Shown piece after piece: positions 24,341 to 35,134 of a stretch of DNA of 64,000 nucleotides. The notes under the pieces were generated by a model. It was given only the letters and a program-made list of their open reading frames with translations, did no database searches and was not told the origin of the DNA. Numbering within the stretch: position 1 is the first letter of the stretch; each line of letters begins with the position of its first letter. The translations under genes were made by a program, and so were the position numbers. The stretch lies in the NCBI GenBank assembly GCA_029204225.1, contig CM055095.1:40790141-40854140 (forward strand), written 5' to 3'. This stretch comes from Diphasiastrum complanatum (taxonomy: Eukaryota; Streptophyta; Lycopodiopsida; Lycopodiales; Lycopodiaceae).

Positions 24341-27300
24341 TTGTCCAATTCACAAGGAGTCTTCACTATTACATGGCATCTATGGGTTCAATCTAGTGAA
24401 AGGCTATCTACCTCCAACTATTCTATTTGGAAGTTGAGGATGGAGTCAATTCTAACACTCCAAGATGTGATGGACATTGTACTTGGGATTGAGGAGGAGC
24501 CTCAAGTCCTTCAAGAAGTACAAAAGTATAATAAGAGAGCTAGGATGGCTCTCCATTATATCAAAATGAATGTCTCCAATGAGATTTTGAGGGAGATTGG
24601 TGCTTGCACATCGGCCAAGGATGCTTGGGATACTTTCAAAGCAATCGATGAGGCCAATAATACCTCAAGACTCCTCACTCTTAGAAACCAGATCTTCCAA
24701 AGTTTTCAAAAGAGTGATGAGAGTGACACTAATTATGTGTGGAGAGTGAAAGATACTCATAGGGAGCTTGCTTGCATTGGAGGATCTATAAATCAAAGTG
24801 AGCTAGTCCAAGTCATACTTAATGGCTTGAGAGATGAGTATGAGAACCTTGTTTAATCCTATGCCATCAAGGAGGATCTACCTACTTTGGAGGATTTGCA
24901 AGGAGTGCTAATGGCCGAATAATCAAGGCATGAGAACAAGCTATTAAGGATGAAGAAGTTATTACTCAACCATAATGGTGATGGCAAAGCTCTTTTTGCC
25001 AAGCACAAAGGGAGGAGCAAAAAGCAACACCAACACTTCTCCAAGGAAAAAGCAAAAGATAAAGACCAAGATGGAGAGGAGGATGACACCTCTCATGCTT
25101 CAACCTCAAAGAAGAAGAAGAAAAAGAATATCAAATGTTTCTTTTGTTGCAAGACGGGGAACTATGCTACAAATTGTTTCAAGAAGAAGAATCAATTCAA
25201 GCAAGCCAACCTAAAAATGAGAAAGAAGACTCTATTGAAAGTGATGGAGAGGGATCTCTTATGGTCTCTAGTTTTTCATCTACACCTTTCAAGAAGGATT
25301 GATCTTGGTACATTGATAGTGGAGCATCTTCACGTATGTGTAGTTCCAAGGAGTCCCTCACATCTATTATGCCTTATGGAGGATCTAAGAAGACTATCTA
25401 TATAGCAAATGACAAGAATGCAGTATTGTAAGGCATAGGGAGTATTCCCTTGAAGACCTCATCTTCTAAAATCATTTCTCTCAACAAGGTTCTTTTTGTG
25501 TCTAATCTTACAAAGAACCTCATAAGTGTTGGCCAACTTATTGATGGTGGCCTTGATGTAAAATTCAATATTTATACTTGTATTATCAAGAGAAATGACG
25601 AGATCCTTGAAATCGATCAAGATTTGGAGGCATATACAAGCTTGATCCAAGAGAGAGTTATTGCTTTTGTGACAAAGCTTTCCAAGGAGGAGTTATGGCA
25701 TAGGAGGTTGGGACATCCCAACTACAAATCCATGCTTTCTATGTGCAAAGAAACCAAGGCTATTGGCTTACCAAAGAATCTTTCCAAGGAGATCAAGCCA
25801 TTTGAGGCTTGGGTTATTGCAAAATCACACAAGAAAGCATATCAAAGATCTTTTATCAAAAGCATACATCCTTTGGAGTTGATACACTTGGATGTGCACT
25901 TCTTTCTCATCATCTCAAAGCAAGGGAGGAGCCACTTGCTTTGTGACTTTTATTGATGATTTCACAAGATATACATGGCTATATCTTCTTTCTTCTAAAT
26001 CTTTGGTGTATGATCACTTCCTTATATTCAAAGCATATGTTGAGAAGCAATTCTCATTGAAGATCAAGGCTTTGAGGTGTGATGGAGGAGGAGAGTATAT
26101 CTCCAGCAAATTCCATGACTATTGAGAGCAAGAAGGTATAAAGTGGGAGTTCTCTTGTGCTTACTCACCATTCAAAATGGAGTGGCTGAGAGGAAGAATA
26201 GATCCTTATGCAAAATCCATAAGGATTGAAGCATCTTTGCCTAAAGACTTTTGGGGAGAGGCTATAAATTGTGAAAATTATCTTTGCAATAGGCTCCCAC
26301 ATCTTGCTCTTGGAGGAAGGACACCATATGAGGTTTTAGTCAAAAAGAAGCCTAAGGTTGATCACCTTAGAGTATTTGGCACTATTTGCTTTGCACATAT
26401 TCCCTTGGAAACAAGGAAGAAGGATGATCCATGCTCTTGCAAAGGGATCATGGTTGGATATTCGTCCACCAAAAAGGCTTATAGAGTCTTTGTGCTCTCT
26501 ACTTCTCAAGCGATTGAAAGTAGAGATGTTATAATCCATGAAGATCAACATCCATCATTTGAATGGTCCGAGATCAAGTCACCTCAAGATCTATCACCTA
26601 TCATGCCTATTGAAGACCATCAAGACTTGTTGGGGTCAAGATTTGAGGAGGAGTCTCCTCGGGTTTGCACACCTAGGAGGACATCAAGAGAGAGATCCGA
26701 GCCTAAGAGGCTTTCTTATGTTGAAAAAGGCAAGCAAGTGGAGCTTTATTCCACCAATTTTGCATATTTCATCTCACATGAAGAGCCAAAGGATGTTGAA
26801 GAGGCACTCAACACCAAGGAGTGGTATGATGCCATGAAGCAAGAATATGAAGCCTTGATCATCAACAACACTTGGGAGCTTGTGGATCCTCCATCCAATA
26901 AGCATATCATTGGATCCAAGTGGGTATTTTGAATCAAGTATAATCAAGATGGTACTATCAACAAGTACAAGGCAAGATTATGTGCCAAGGGATTTGCTCA
27001 AATCCATGGACACCCATGGCAAATATGGTGACAATAAGGATTCTTATATCTCTTGCTACCTATTTCAAGTGGAAGGTGTTCCAATTGGATGTTTCCAATG
27101 CATTTCTCAATGGGTATCTTCAGGAGGAAATTTACAAGCAAACAAACACCAAGATCTTGGTATGAGAGACTCAACTCTTTTCTTATCTCACTAGGATTCA
27201 CTCCTAGTGACTATGATCCTTCCATGTATATCAAGTTTGTTGCTAGTGATATTGTTATTCTTCTCATTTATGTTAATGACATTATCCTTTGTGGAAGTTG

Positions 27301-28115
27301 TATCAAATTGGTTGAAGAGACCAAAATGGCACTTGGAAAAGTGTTTAAGATGCAAGATCTAGGAGAGATCCATTACATATTAGGCCTAGAGATTGACTTT
27401 CATGATGGTTATGCTTTTATTTGTCAATCTAGATATACTCTTGCTATGTTGAAAAAAATTCATATGGAAAATTGTAAGGGCATTGACACACCAATGGAGT
27501 ACATTGTAAAAGATCCTAATAAAGGTAATGAAAGATCCTTCAAGGACATCACACTTTTTTAGGAGTCTTATTGGCTCCTTGATATGGCTTACTATCACTA
27601 GGCCCAACCTGAGCTTTTGTGTGCACAAGTTGAGCCAATATATGCAAGATTCAAAAATCCAACATTGGAAGATGGCCAAGAGGGTGCTAAGGTATATATC
27701 TTCATCACATGATTATGGTTTACTTTACAAGAGTGAAGATTTATCTATTATTGGCTACTCGGACTCAGACTTTGCAAGTGATAAGATGGATACTACATCA
27801 ACAAAAGAAGTGCTTTGGATCAAGAGGATTCTATTGGAGCTAATGTGCATCAAAGAGGAGGACCTACCATTGATTTATTTTGATAATATCTTGGCCCAAA
27901 CACTTGAAAATAATCCAATTTTTCATGCAAGAAACAAGCACATAGAAGTGGCACAACACTTTGTGAGAGAGAAGCTTATTGGAGGAGAGATCCATTTGGA
28001 GCATATCTATTCATCATCTTGTATTGCCGATCTACTCACCAAGCCTCTACTCAAGAGTTCCTTCATCAAACATAGATCCAATATTGAAATGATTCCAAGA
28101 TTCATGCTTTTTTAG
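24341..28115 (+). pseudogene. Copia gag-pol pseudogene
   Basis: The complete domain order of a Ty1/copia polyprotein is visible but broken by stops and shifts. Gag: ERLSTSNYSIWKLRMES (about 24395) to stops at 24854 and 24919. A zinc knuckle at about 25135 reads CFFCCKTGNYATNC, with the histidine replaced. Protease DSGASS is at 25315. The GAG-pre-integrase block is WHRRLGHPNYKS. Integrase has FIDDFTRYTW and RCDGGGEYISS, with the third acidic region LRGRIDPY decayed from the usual AERKNR. Reverse transcriptase runs from 26780 with a deletion at about 27135-27150 between EEIYKQ and WYERLN. The catalytic box is YVND (27269-27280) instead of YVDD. RNase H from 27740 has a small deletion after DSDFASDKMDTTS. 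It ends at 28115. No matching 3' LTR follows, so the element is 3'-truncated. Confidence 0.85.
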
Positions 28116-29099
28116 ATTAGATATTTTTTTAGGAGTGTAAAAGTTATAAAAAGTTATCTATCATAGATTTAGAGATTTGCTAAGATTTTATGTCAAGCAT
28201 CTGTGTGTAGGAGTTTGATAGGGCCAAAATTGACAAAATTGTCAATTCCACATGTAAAGTCACAATTTGGCCAGGCTTATGATGCAAACTCGCATCTTAG
28301 TTCAAGATTATAATGTTGTTACTGTAGTTGAAGAGAGAGTGGAGGAGTAATATTTCTACCGAAGCTCCTTCAGAAAAAAAAAAAGAAGATATTAATGACA
28401 TTGATGATTTTTGGGTGTTATATATTTTATCTTATTATAATAAAGACTGAACTGAACATGTTTCTTCAAAATTGTGTCTTAAATTTTTTAAGATTAATTA
28501 AATTTTGTATATTTATTTGAAATAAAAAAATCTTTTGAATAATTCTTTGCAATATTATTTTTTGATTTTTAATAATACAAAAATAAAGTTGTGTTTTAGT
28601 TTTTCTAAATGTATAAAATCATTTATTCATTTCTAAGAATAATTAATACTATTTGAATTGATTAAATTTTATATAGTTTAATTTGTTGACATCTCAAACC
28701 AGAAAATTATATTTTTTGCAAATCATATAATCTTGATTAGTTTAAGATAATTTATTTTGCAATCATTATCTGTTTTATTATGTTTAAATATTTGAATGTG
28801 TATTTAGATTTCAAATATCTCTAAGAAATACTACAATTTATATTTTTTTAATAATAAATTGTAGTATTTAAAAAGTACTACAATTTAGAAAATAATAAAT
28901 TTAGAAAATAACGATTGAAAATTTTGTTTTAATTATAGAAATATGATTTTTTAATACAAGTATTTTTATTTTAAAATATGTTAAAATCTAAAAATATTTT
29001 TTAATTTTTTTTTAAAAATATATACAAATAATATTTTTTCATATTTTGGTGGTTATGAGATTAATAATTTTATTTTAATTAACAAACTTAGTAAATTTA
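28116..29099. other. Strongly AT-rich spacer
   Basis: From about 28380 the sequence is nearly all A and T with long T and A runs and no open frame. It separates the truncated copia element from a gypsy pol fragment. Nothing functional is recognised. Confidence 0.5.
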
Positions 29100-30780
29100 G
29101 ATCATGAACAAGCAGTGAAAGAAAAGATCATAAATGAATTTAGGGATGTTTTTCCATCTGAATTACCTCATGATTTACCATTGTCTAAGTTAGTAGATCA
29201 CAAAATTGAGTTAATTCTAGGAAGTCAACCTGTTTCTAGACAATCTTATAGGTTCTTTCAAAAAGAGGAGATAGAGATTTCAAATCAAATAGAAAACTAT
29301 CTGAGGATGAGACATATACAACCTAGTAAATCACTATGGGACGCTCATGTTCTTCTTAAAGCGAAGAAAGATGGAGGTTTTCAGATGTGTGTGAATTACA
29401 AGAGTCTTAATAAAATGACTATAAAAAATAAATATCCATTATCCAAGATGGATGATCTTGTAGATTAATTGGGTGGTATTTTACCAAGATAAATCTCAAG
29501 ACATGGTACCATCAAATAAGAATTAAGTCGGAAGAATTTCAAAAGACAAGATTTCATTCTAGATTTGGTCATTATGAATTCTTAGTGTTGTCATTTGGAT
29601 TAATGAATGCTCCAGCAACGTTCCAACAAATGATGAACGATTTATTTTGTCCATATTCAGGGAAGTTTGTGGTTGTATTCTTAGACGACATTTTCGTTTA
29701 TAGTAAATCCTTGGTGGAACACGTAGAACACTTAAAAATCGTCTTGATGAAACTTCGTCGGGAGTTACTCTACACTAAAGAGTCCAAGTGTGAATTCTTT
29801 AAGCAAAAGTTGCTTTATCTCGGTCATAAGATCACAGTAAATGGGATCAAGATTGACGAGGATAAAATTAAAATTGTGATTGAGTGGCCAATTTCGAGAA
29901 CTGTGAGGCAAGTAAAGTCATTTTTAACACTTTTCTTCAAGAGATTTATTGAGGATTATGCTAAGTTAGCAGCACCGCTAGTAATTTAACAAAAGGGTTT
30001 GTTAATAAAAAAGAAAAAGAGGAATCAACCTAGTCCACCTGTTGTTAGGAACGAGAAATTGAATCAATGTTTTGAGAAACTTAAAACAATGATTGTTTCA
30101 GCTCCTGTGTTACAAATTGCAAATCCAGATTTACCTTACGTCATGAGAACGGATGCAAGTGATGTTGCAGTTGGAGCGGTTCTATTACAAATGGATAGGC
30201 CACTAGCGTTTGAGAGCAAAAAATTCACTGGTTCTTAGTTGCGTTATACTACGCAAGAAAAGGAATTGTTTGCTGTAATCCATGCACTTAAAACCTGGAG
30301 ACACTACTTGTATGGTAGTAGGTTTGTAGTGTATACTGATCACCAGCCTCTTAAGTATTTTTGTAAAAAGCTCGATGGGCTGAATTGATACAAGAAATCG
30401 ATCATGAAATCCGTTATATAAGAGACAACTCTAATCAAGTTGCAGATGCTCTTAGTCGGATCGGTGAACTGAACGAGTTGTCATTCACCCAGATTTCTAC
30501 GGACCGATATCTTTCGCTGAGAGGAGAATATGAATTAGATTCCCATTTTGGTCACATTTGGAACATTGTTCAGGCCGAAAGAAATGTAGACAATGTTGAG
30601 TCAAAAACACAGGGGACTCAACTAACTAAGAAAGATAAGAAGATTGTGGAACAGTTTACCATTCGAGATGGATTACTATTTCATAATGGAAAAGTTTGTG
30701 TACCTGGTGATGATGAGCTCAAACTTAAGATTTTTTTTGAATGTCATGACATACCCTATGCAGGACATCCCGGTATACAT
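29100..30780 (+). pseudogene. Ty3/gypsy pol remnant (RT, RNase H, start of integrase)
   Basis: Blocks in order: FRDVFPSELPHDLP, HKIELILGSQPV, KAKKDGGFQMCVNYKSLNK, YPLSKMDDL, FGLMNAPATFQQMMND, then the catalytic FVVVFLDDIFVYS (about 29675), YLGHKI, and RNase H with MRTDASDVAVGAVLLQ, KKFTGS, YTTQEKELFAVI and YTDHQPLKYF. After RNase H come VADALSR and the integrase zinc-finger start HDIPYAGHPG at about 30750-30780. Stops and frameshifts occur at 29466, 29987, 30236 and about 30380. The block order and the FLDD form of the catalytic box are gypsy, of chromovirus-like type. It is cut off exactly at 30780, where a minus-strand LTR begins. Confidence 0.8.
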
Positions 30781-31406
30781 TGTGAAGTTTTTAGCACATG
30801 TGAACTTCACCACACACCTTACATGATATTACTAAGGTGTTGTGATTGCACAAAATTGATCAGAGAACAGAATACTTGAAAAATCTATGGCAAGAGCACA
30901 ATGGCATACATGTGACTGAAAAATCTAACTTCTCACTATGAGGAATGAATGTCAGAAATAATTCTAAGTGCTCTATGAGAAAAACAGGCTGCTCTCGGGT
31001 AGAGAGAGAAAAATAATACTAGAATACTCGGGTAGAGAGAGAATGAGTCCAAAACACCAAAATCTCATTATTCACAATATGACAAAACATGCCGTAGCTT
31101 CCCTACATCAAAGTGGCTCGAGTTCCTACAACGGTGTTGCATGAAAAGTCCACTTAACTCAACTACCAAGGATCCACATGTGTAACTGCATGCATGGATA
31201 TTGCATGTACTGCATGTCAACTCATAAGACTGCCTAGACATGTGTAGATCATAGAAACCACTTTGCATGTTTCATGCACTGATTGCATGTGGCTTGCATG
31301 CATACTGAATGACAATGCATGCTATCTAAACTTTTGCATGACATCAAATTTGAATCTACCTAACTCAAACACAACCTATTCTAAAAGGATATGTGCTCAA
31401 TTCACA
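30781..31406 (-). mobile_element. Solo copia LTR, minus strand
   Basis: Starts TGTGAAGTTTTTAGCACATG and ends GCTCAATTCACA. It aligns with the solo LTR at 9903-10524 in edge sequence, in the GTGTGATTGCACA block and in the duplicated CTCGGGTAGAGAGAGAA motif (30994-31010, 31027-31043). Flanking 5-mers are TACAT and TACCT, an almost perfect target duplication. No primer-binding site adjoins. The part at 31126-31345 is packed with TGCATG/CATGCA words. Confidence 0.7.
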
Positions 31407-31411
31407 TACCT

Positions 31412-31680
31412 TTATGTACAACATAGTTTAATGTTGACATAGCACGTGCATCCAAAGGTTCTTAGAAAGTTGACACTCGGCCTCCTCTTGAACAACATCT
31501 CAAAAGGTGTCCTTCCATCCAAAATAGCACTCGACCACCTATTGCACAAGAAATTAGCACACAACAAAGCTTGATTCCAAAATGGTTTGTCAAGATTAGC
31601 ACTTAACCTCATAGCTTTAGCACTTTCACATAAAGTCCTATTCTTCCTTTCAGCCACTCCATTTTGTTGTGGGGTCCTTG
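31412..31680 (-). pseudogene. Copia integrase C-terminal fragment, minus strand
   Basis: The minus-strand frame reads TSRTPQQNGVAERKNRTLCE, AKAMRLSANLDKPFW, LLCANFLCNRWSSA, LDGRTPFEMLFKRRPSVNFL and FGCTCYVNI. This is the catalytic-Glu region and C-terminal part of copia integrase, closely matching residues about 592-690 of the polyprotein at 42942. It joins a gag fragment of opposite orientation at about 31680 and stops shortly before the solo LTR at 31406. It probably belongs to the minus-strand element with LTR at 33139-33781. Confidence 0.75.
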
Positions 31681-32262
31681 ATGTTGACTCTAAGAAGACA
31701 AATCTTTTCTTGTTTGCAAAAGAATGAAAAAAGTCCAAGTACTTTTGTTTTGAGAATGAAAGCAATGAATGATGAGTTAGCTTGCATAGATGAAAGCATT
31801 AAGGAAGGAGAGCTTATTCAAGTGATTCTTAATGGCTTGTTGGATGCTCATGCTAACATTGTTCAAAGTATTGCTATTCAAAAGACTTTGCCAAGTTTGA
31901 TGGATCTTCAAGAGATCTTGATCAATGAGGAATATAGGCTTCAATCAAGAGGTGGATCTACATCGACACTTCAAGAGGATGCTATGTTCACAAAGGGAAA
32001 ATTCAAGGACAAAACCAAAAGTAAGTGGTCTAAAGGGCAAGATCAAATGGATGCTTCTTCAAGTGGCAACAAGAAGGATAGATCAAAGCTCAAGTGCTTC
32101 TATTGTAGCATCAAAGGACACTTTGCAAGTGAGTGCTACAAGAAAAAGAGAGATCAAGGAGACAAGCAAGGTAATCTTACTCTTGATGAGGATGGTTTGG
32201 ATGTTCAATATGCAAATGATGATGGTTTTGTGATGTCTAGACTTGGATTCATAAAGCTTCTT
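31681..32262 (+). pseudogene. Inverted gag segment of a copia element
   Basis: On + this interval encodes the second half of copia Gag: LTLRRQIFSCLQKNE, FVLRMKAMNDELACIDES, VILNGLLDAHANIVQS, LPSLMDLQEILINEEYRLQS, MFTKGKFKDK, and a zinc knuckle CFYCSIKGHFASEC (C-x2-C-x4-H-x4-C intact), then YKKKRDQGDKQGNLT. The first half of a matching Gag lies immediately to the right on the minus strand (32263-32538), and minus-strand integrase lies to the left. The segment is therefore an inverted piece of the same element, with protease and half of integrase deleted. Confidence 0.75.
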
Positions 32263-32538
32263 CAATAAATTCCAAGCTTCCAAAGATGATGTGCACTTAC
32301 CAACTTCCTTGAGAAGTTCATTGGTAACATTCATCTTTATCATGTGTAGAGCCTTCTTGGCCCTCTTGTCATACCTCAATTGGTCTTGTTGTGTTGCTGG
32401 TCTCTCCTTGAAGCCTACAACAATATCCAAAACATCATTCATCTCATGAAGTGACTCCATCCTCACTTTCCACAATGAATAATTAATTGAGGTAAGCCTA
32501 TCATTGGCTTCCAACATGACTCCAATTGAGGTTGCCAT
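32263..32538 (-). pseudogene. Copia gag N-terminus, minus strand
   Basis: The start codon is at 32538 on the minus strand: MATSIGVMLEANDRLTSINY, SLWKVRMESLHEMNDVLDIV, KERPATQQDQLRYDKRAKKA, LHMIKMNVTNELLKEVGKC and EAWNLLKKLYESKS. It stops being Gag at about 32262, precisely where the inverted continuation begins. The distance from its primer-binding site (33127-33138) to the ATG is about 590 bases. The close relation to the 42942 and 63505 Gags places it in the same copia lineage. Confidence 0.8.
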
Positions 32539-33126
32539 GTAGCAATGACCTGATCTTCTCTTTCAACCTGATTCAATGCACAAAGCACTCCTTTGAACAA
32601 CAACAAATGCTTTCAAAAGAAATCACCAATATTTGAAACTATCTCACAAATTCTCTTCTAGCACTTATCCAAGCAAGTCAACACATAGAATCATGGAATC
32701 TTGATCAACCTATGATCTATCCTCAATCTAATGACTTTTGACACTTCCTAAAATTGAAACACACTCAAATGAAGTCCAGCAACCTCACTATCTAGAGATC
32801 CAATCAAAATTAGGATTTTGACAAAATCACAAAAAATTGACTATTCCAAATCTACATGCAAATGCTGAAAATTTGATATGCAATCTATAAGCCACCACTT
32901 AGGCTGAACCAATAATCCAAAAATCGGCCAAATCCAGTATGTGAATTCAAAAATCGGAATTAAACAAGTATATTGACATATTTAGTGTTTTGATCTACAA
33001 AAGATCCAATCTACAAAAGCAAAAAATCCGATTTTGGTGTAGAATCCTCTCTAGCATGCTCTAGACTTGATATCTTCACCAAATCATTAATAGATCTGAT
33101 TTCCTCCTTCATAACCTGAAACACAA

Positions 33127-33138
33127 GCTCTGATACCA
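33127..33138 (-). other. Copia primer-binding site, minus strand
   Basis: GCTCTGATACCA, the complement of the initiator tRNA-Met site, directly left of LTR start TGTGAAAG at 33139. Confidence 0.85.
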
Positions 33139-33781
33139 TGTGAAAGATTTCAGATCCTTAGGATCCAAGCTACTTGAATGATCTTTGGTTAGAAAGAGAA
33201 ATACACTACCAATCTCACCAATGTAGAAAAATCAGCATCTACACACAATTTGAGATGCAAACACTAATAGAACTTGATCAAACTTGAATGAAATGATTAT
33301 GTACTATTGCTGTCCATACAAAACTAGCAAGCTACTGTATTTCACACGTGTGAAACCGAAAATAGCAAATATAGATTATTCTACACATAGAATTGCAAGC
33401 AATCACCAAGATAGTGCACAATGGATAGTAGAACCCAAGAGAACCATGTATAATGATGAAGTGAGAGAGAGAAGAGAGAAGATTACTCTCTCCATGAGTT
33501 ACATCCTTTTATAACAGGTCCAAACCCTATTTGGCCACTTGGCTTTCCCACCAAAATGCTAACCCTACTAATTTTGGGTCTAGACTCAATGTACCCAACT
33601 TATTCAAATTGAATCTACTCAAACTCGCATTCTATCTTTCCCACACTTTTAAAAAGTGTTTATTCAAATGAAATTTAGACTAATGAACTTTAAAAAGTCA
33701 ACCTCTAAGTCTAAAACAAGTTTTGGCCTCAATATGCCAAATATGGAAATATTGCAAAATGTGATGAAGCAATCCTTCACA
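33139..33781 (-). mobile_element. Copia 5' LTR, minus strand (643 bp)
   Basis: The left edge is fixed by the primer-binding site. The right edge CCTTCACA at 33774-33781 gives inverted TGTGAA...TTCACA ends; beyond it begins a different LTR. It carries a perfect TTTCACACGTGTGAAA at about 33340-33355 and a TATA-like TTATAAAAGG on the minus strand (about 33508-33517). Confidence 0.7.
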
Positions 33782-34002
33782 TCTAATTTGCCACATCATC
33801 CATTGGTGGTTAGTTTTGACCTTCTAGATTCCTACAATCTAGGAGATAACTCCTACAATTAAGGAGATTTGACATTTGACTCAAATAAATTATAAGTACA
33901 ATGGATCTGAATATTACAAGTGTCATTTCACACGTGTGGATAGGTCCTCACACGTGTGGATCCACATAGATGTCAAACAAATTGCTTTTACAAGGTGAAA
34001 AT
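33782..34002 (-). mobile_element. Older LTR of the 34-kb family, minus strand, interrupted on both sides
   Basis: This piece is the reverse complement of positions about 25-240 of the + LTR that starts at 34003. The shared words include GGATGATGTGG, GACCTTCTAGATTCCTACAA, GGATCCACATAGATGTCAAA and two CACACGTGTG palindromes (33929-33938, 33949-33958). Its last 20 bases lie beyond the inserted element at 38204-38223 (TTACTAAAATCTAACA). On the left it is cut by the LTR ending at 33781. Confidence 0.75.
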
Positions 34003-34669
34003 TGTTAGATTTTAGCAATTTTCACATGGTTTTATCAATTTGTTTGACATCTATGCGGATCCACATGTGTGAGGACCTGTCCACATGTGTGAAACAACAC
34101 TTGTAACATTCAGATCCATTGTACTTAGATTTTATTTGAGTCAAATGTCAAATCTCCTAAATTGTAGGAGATATCTCCTAGATTGTAGGAATCTAGAAGG
34201 TCAACACAAACCACCAATGGATGATGTGGCAAATAAGCTAGATCTTATCCAAAGTGGATATGGATGAGTACAATGAGCTGTCCCACACGTGTTGGAAGTA
34301 GCCTAGAGAGAGATTATGATGATTGTGTACTTGATCCATGATGGATCATATTGTGAGGTGAATCTTGAGAAACATTGATTTGGGAGCCATCATTGTGTTT
34401 TCACTCTCTTAAGCTAATTCTTTGTGAATGAATGCCTTGTATTTGCTTAATAAACTTCTTCTAATAACAGGCCATACACTTGCTGTACTTCACACATGTG
34501 AAGCCTTTGGATCATCATTTTTTATTGTTCTTGCTTGGATTAGTAGAAACTGTCAAGTAGAAGCTAGTTTTGGATGCTAGTCTTGATATAGATCAAGATC
34601 CTGAGCTACCAATCACTCTTATTGATCATTTGTGGATCAAAATGAGTCCTTAAACTCTAAAACTTGACA
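34003..34669 (+). mobile_element. Copia 5' LTR (667 bp)
   Basis: Starts TGTTAGATTTTAGC and ends ...AACTTGACA before the primer-binding site. It matches the 3' LTR at 37535-38202 along its whole length with scattered substitutions. The palindromes have decayed here to CACATGTGTG (34062-34071, 34082-34091). Confidence 0.9.
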
Positions 34670-34681
34670 TGGTATCAGAGC
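34670..34681 (+). other. Copia primer-binding site (tRNA-iMet)
   Basis: TGGTATCAGAGC immediately after the 5' LTR of the 34003-38202 element. Confidence 0.9.
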
Positions 34682-35134
34682 CAAGTCTAAGAGCTTTGAT
34701 GATGATCCAAATCTTTTCATTTTTTTAAAAGCATTGGTGCTAGAATCAATTTGAAGGAGGGCAACCTTAACCAATAGTTTACTTGTAAATTTGAAGTTCA
34801 AATTAGTGTGAAAAGTTTGAGTGTACTTTTCACACGTGTTTCACCATATCTTAGTGATTTTTCCATGATTGTGCTTCAAACAACTGGTGAAGAGTGAAAT
34901 TGGTGATTTGCTTTGTGAAAATCCATTGATCTCATTATAGATTTGATGTGGAATGGTGTTAGATGTTTGTTAAACCTCCAAATAATTGAGAGTGAGTTTT
35001 GAGGCTTATGTTTTTAGTTCAAGAGTGAGACCAAAATCCATTCTAAACACCATACGAAGGCATTGGCACTTCCAAGAGTCAAATCCGAGTTTTTCAATTG
35101 AATAGTTTGTGTAGAATTTGATTCCATTGTTCCT

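Noticed and set aside
28380-29100. AT-rich block as a matrix attachment region or origin
   Set aside because: Base composition alone does not support a functional call.
33129-34681. tRNA genes at the TGGTATCAGAGC sites
   Set aside because: Only 12-18 bases match tRNA ends, and each lies at an LTR edge as a primer-binding site; no cloverleaf follows.
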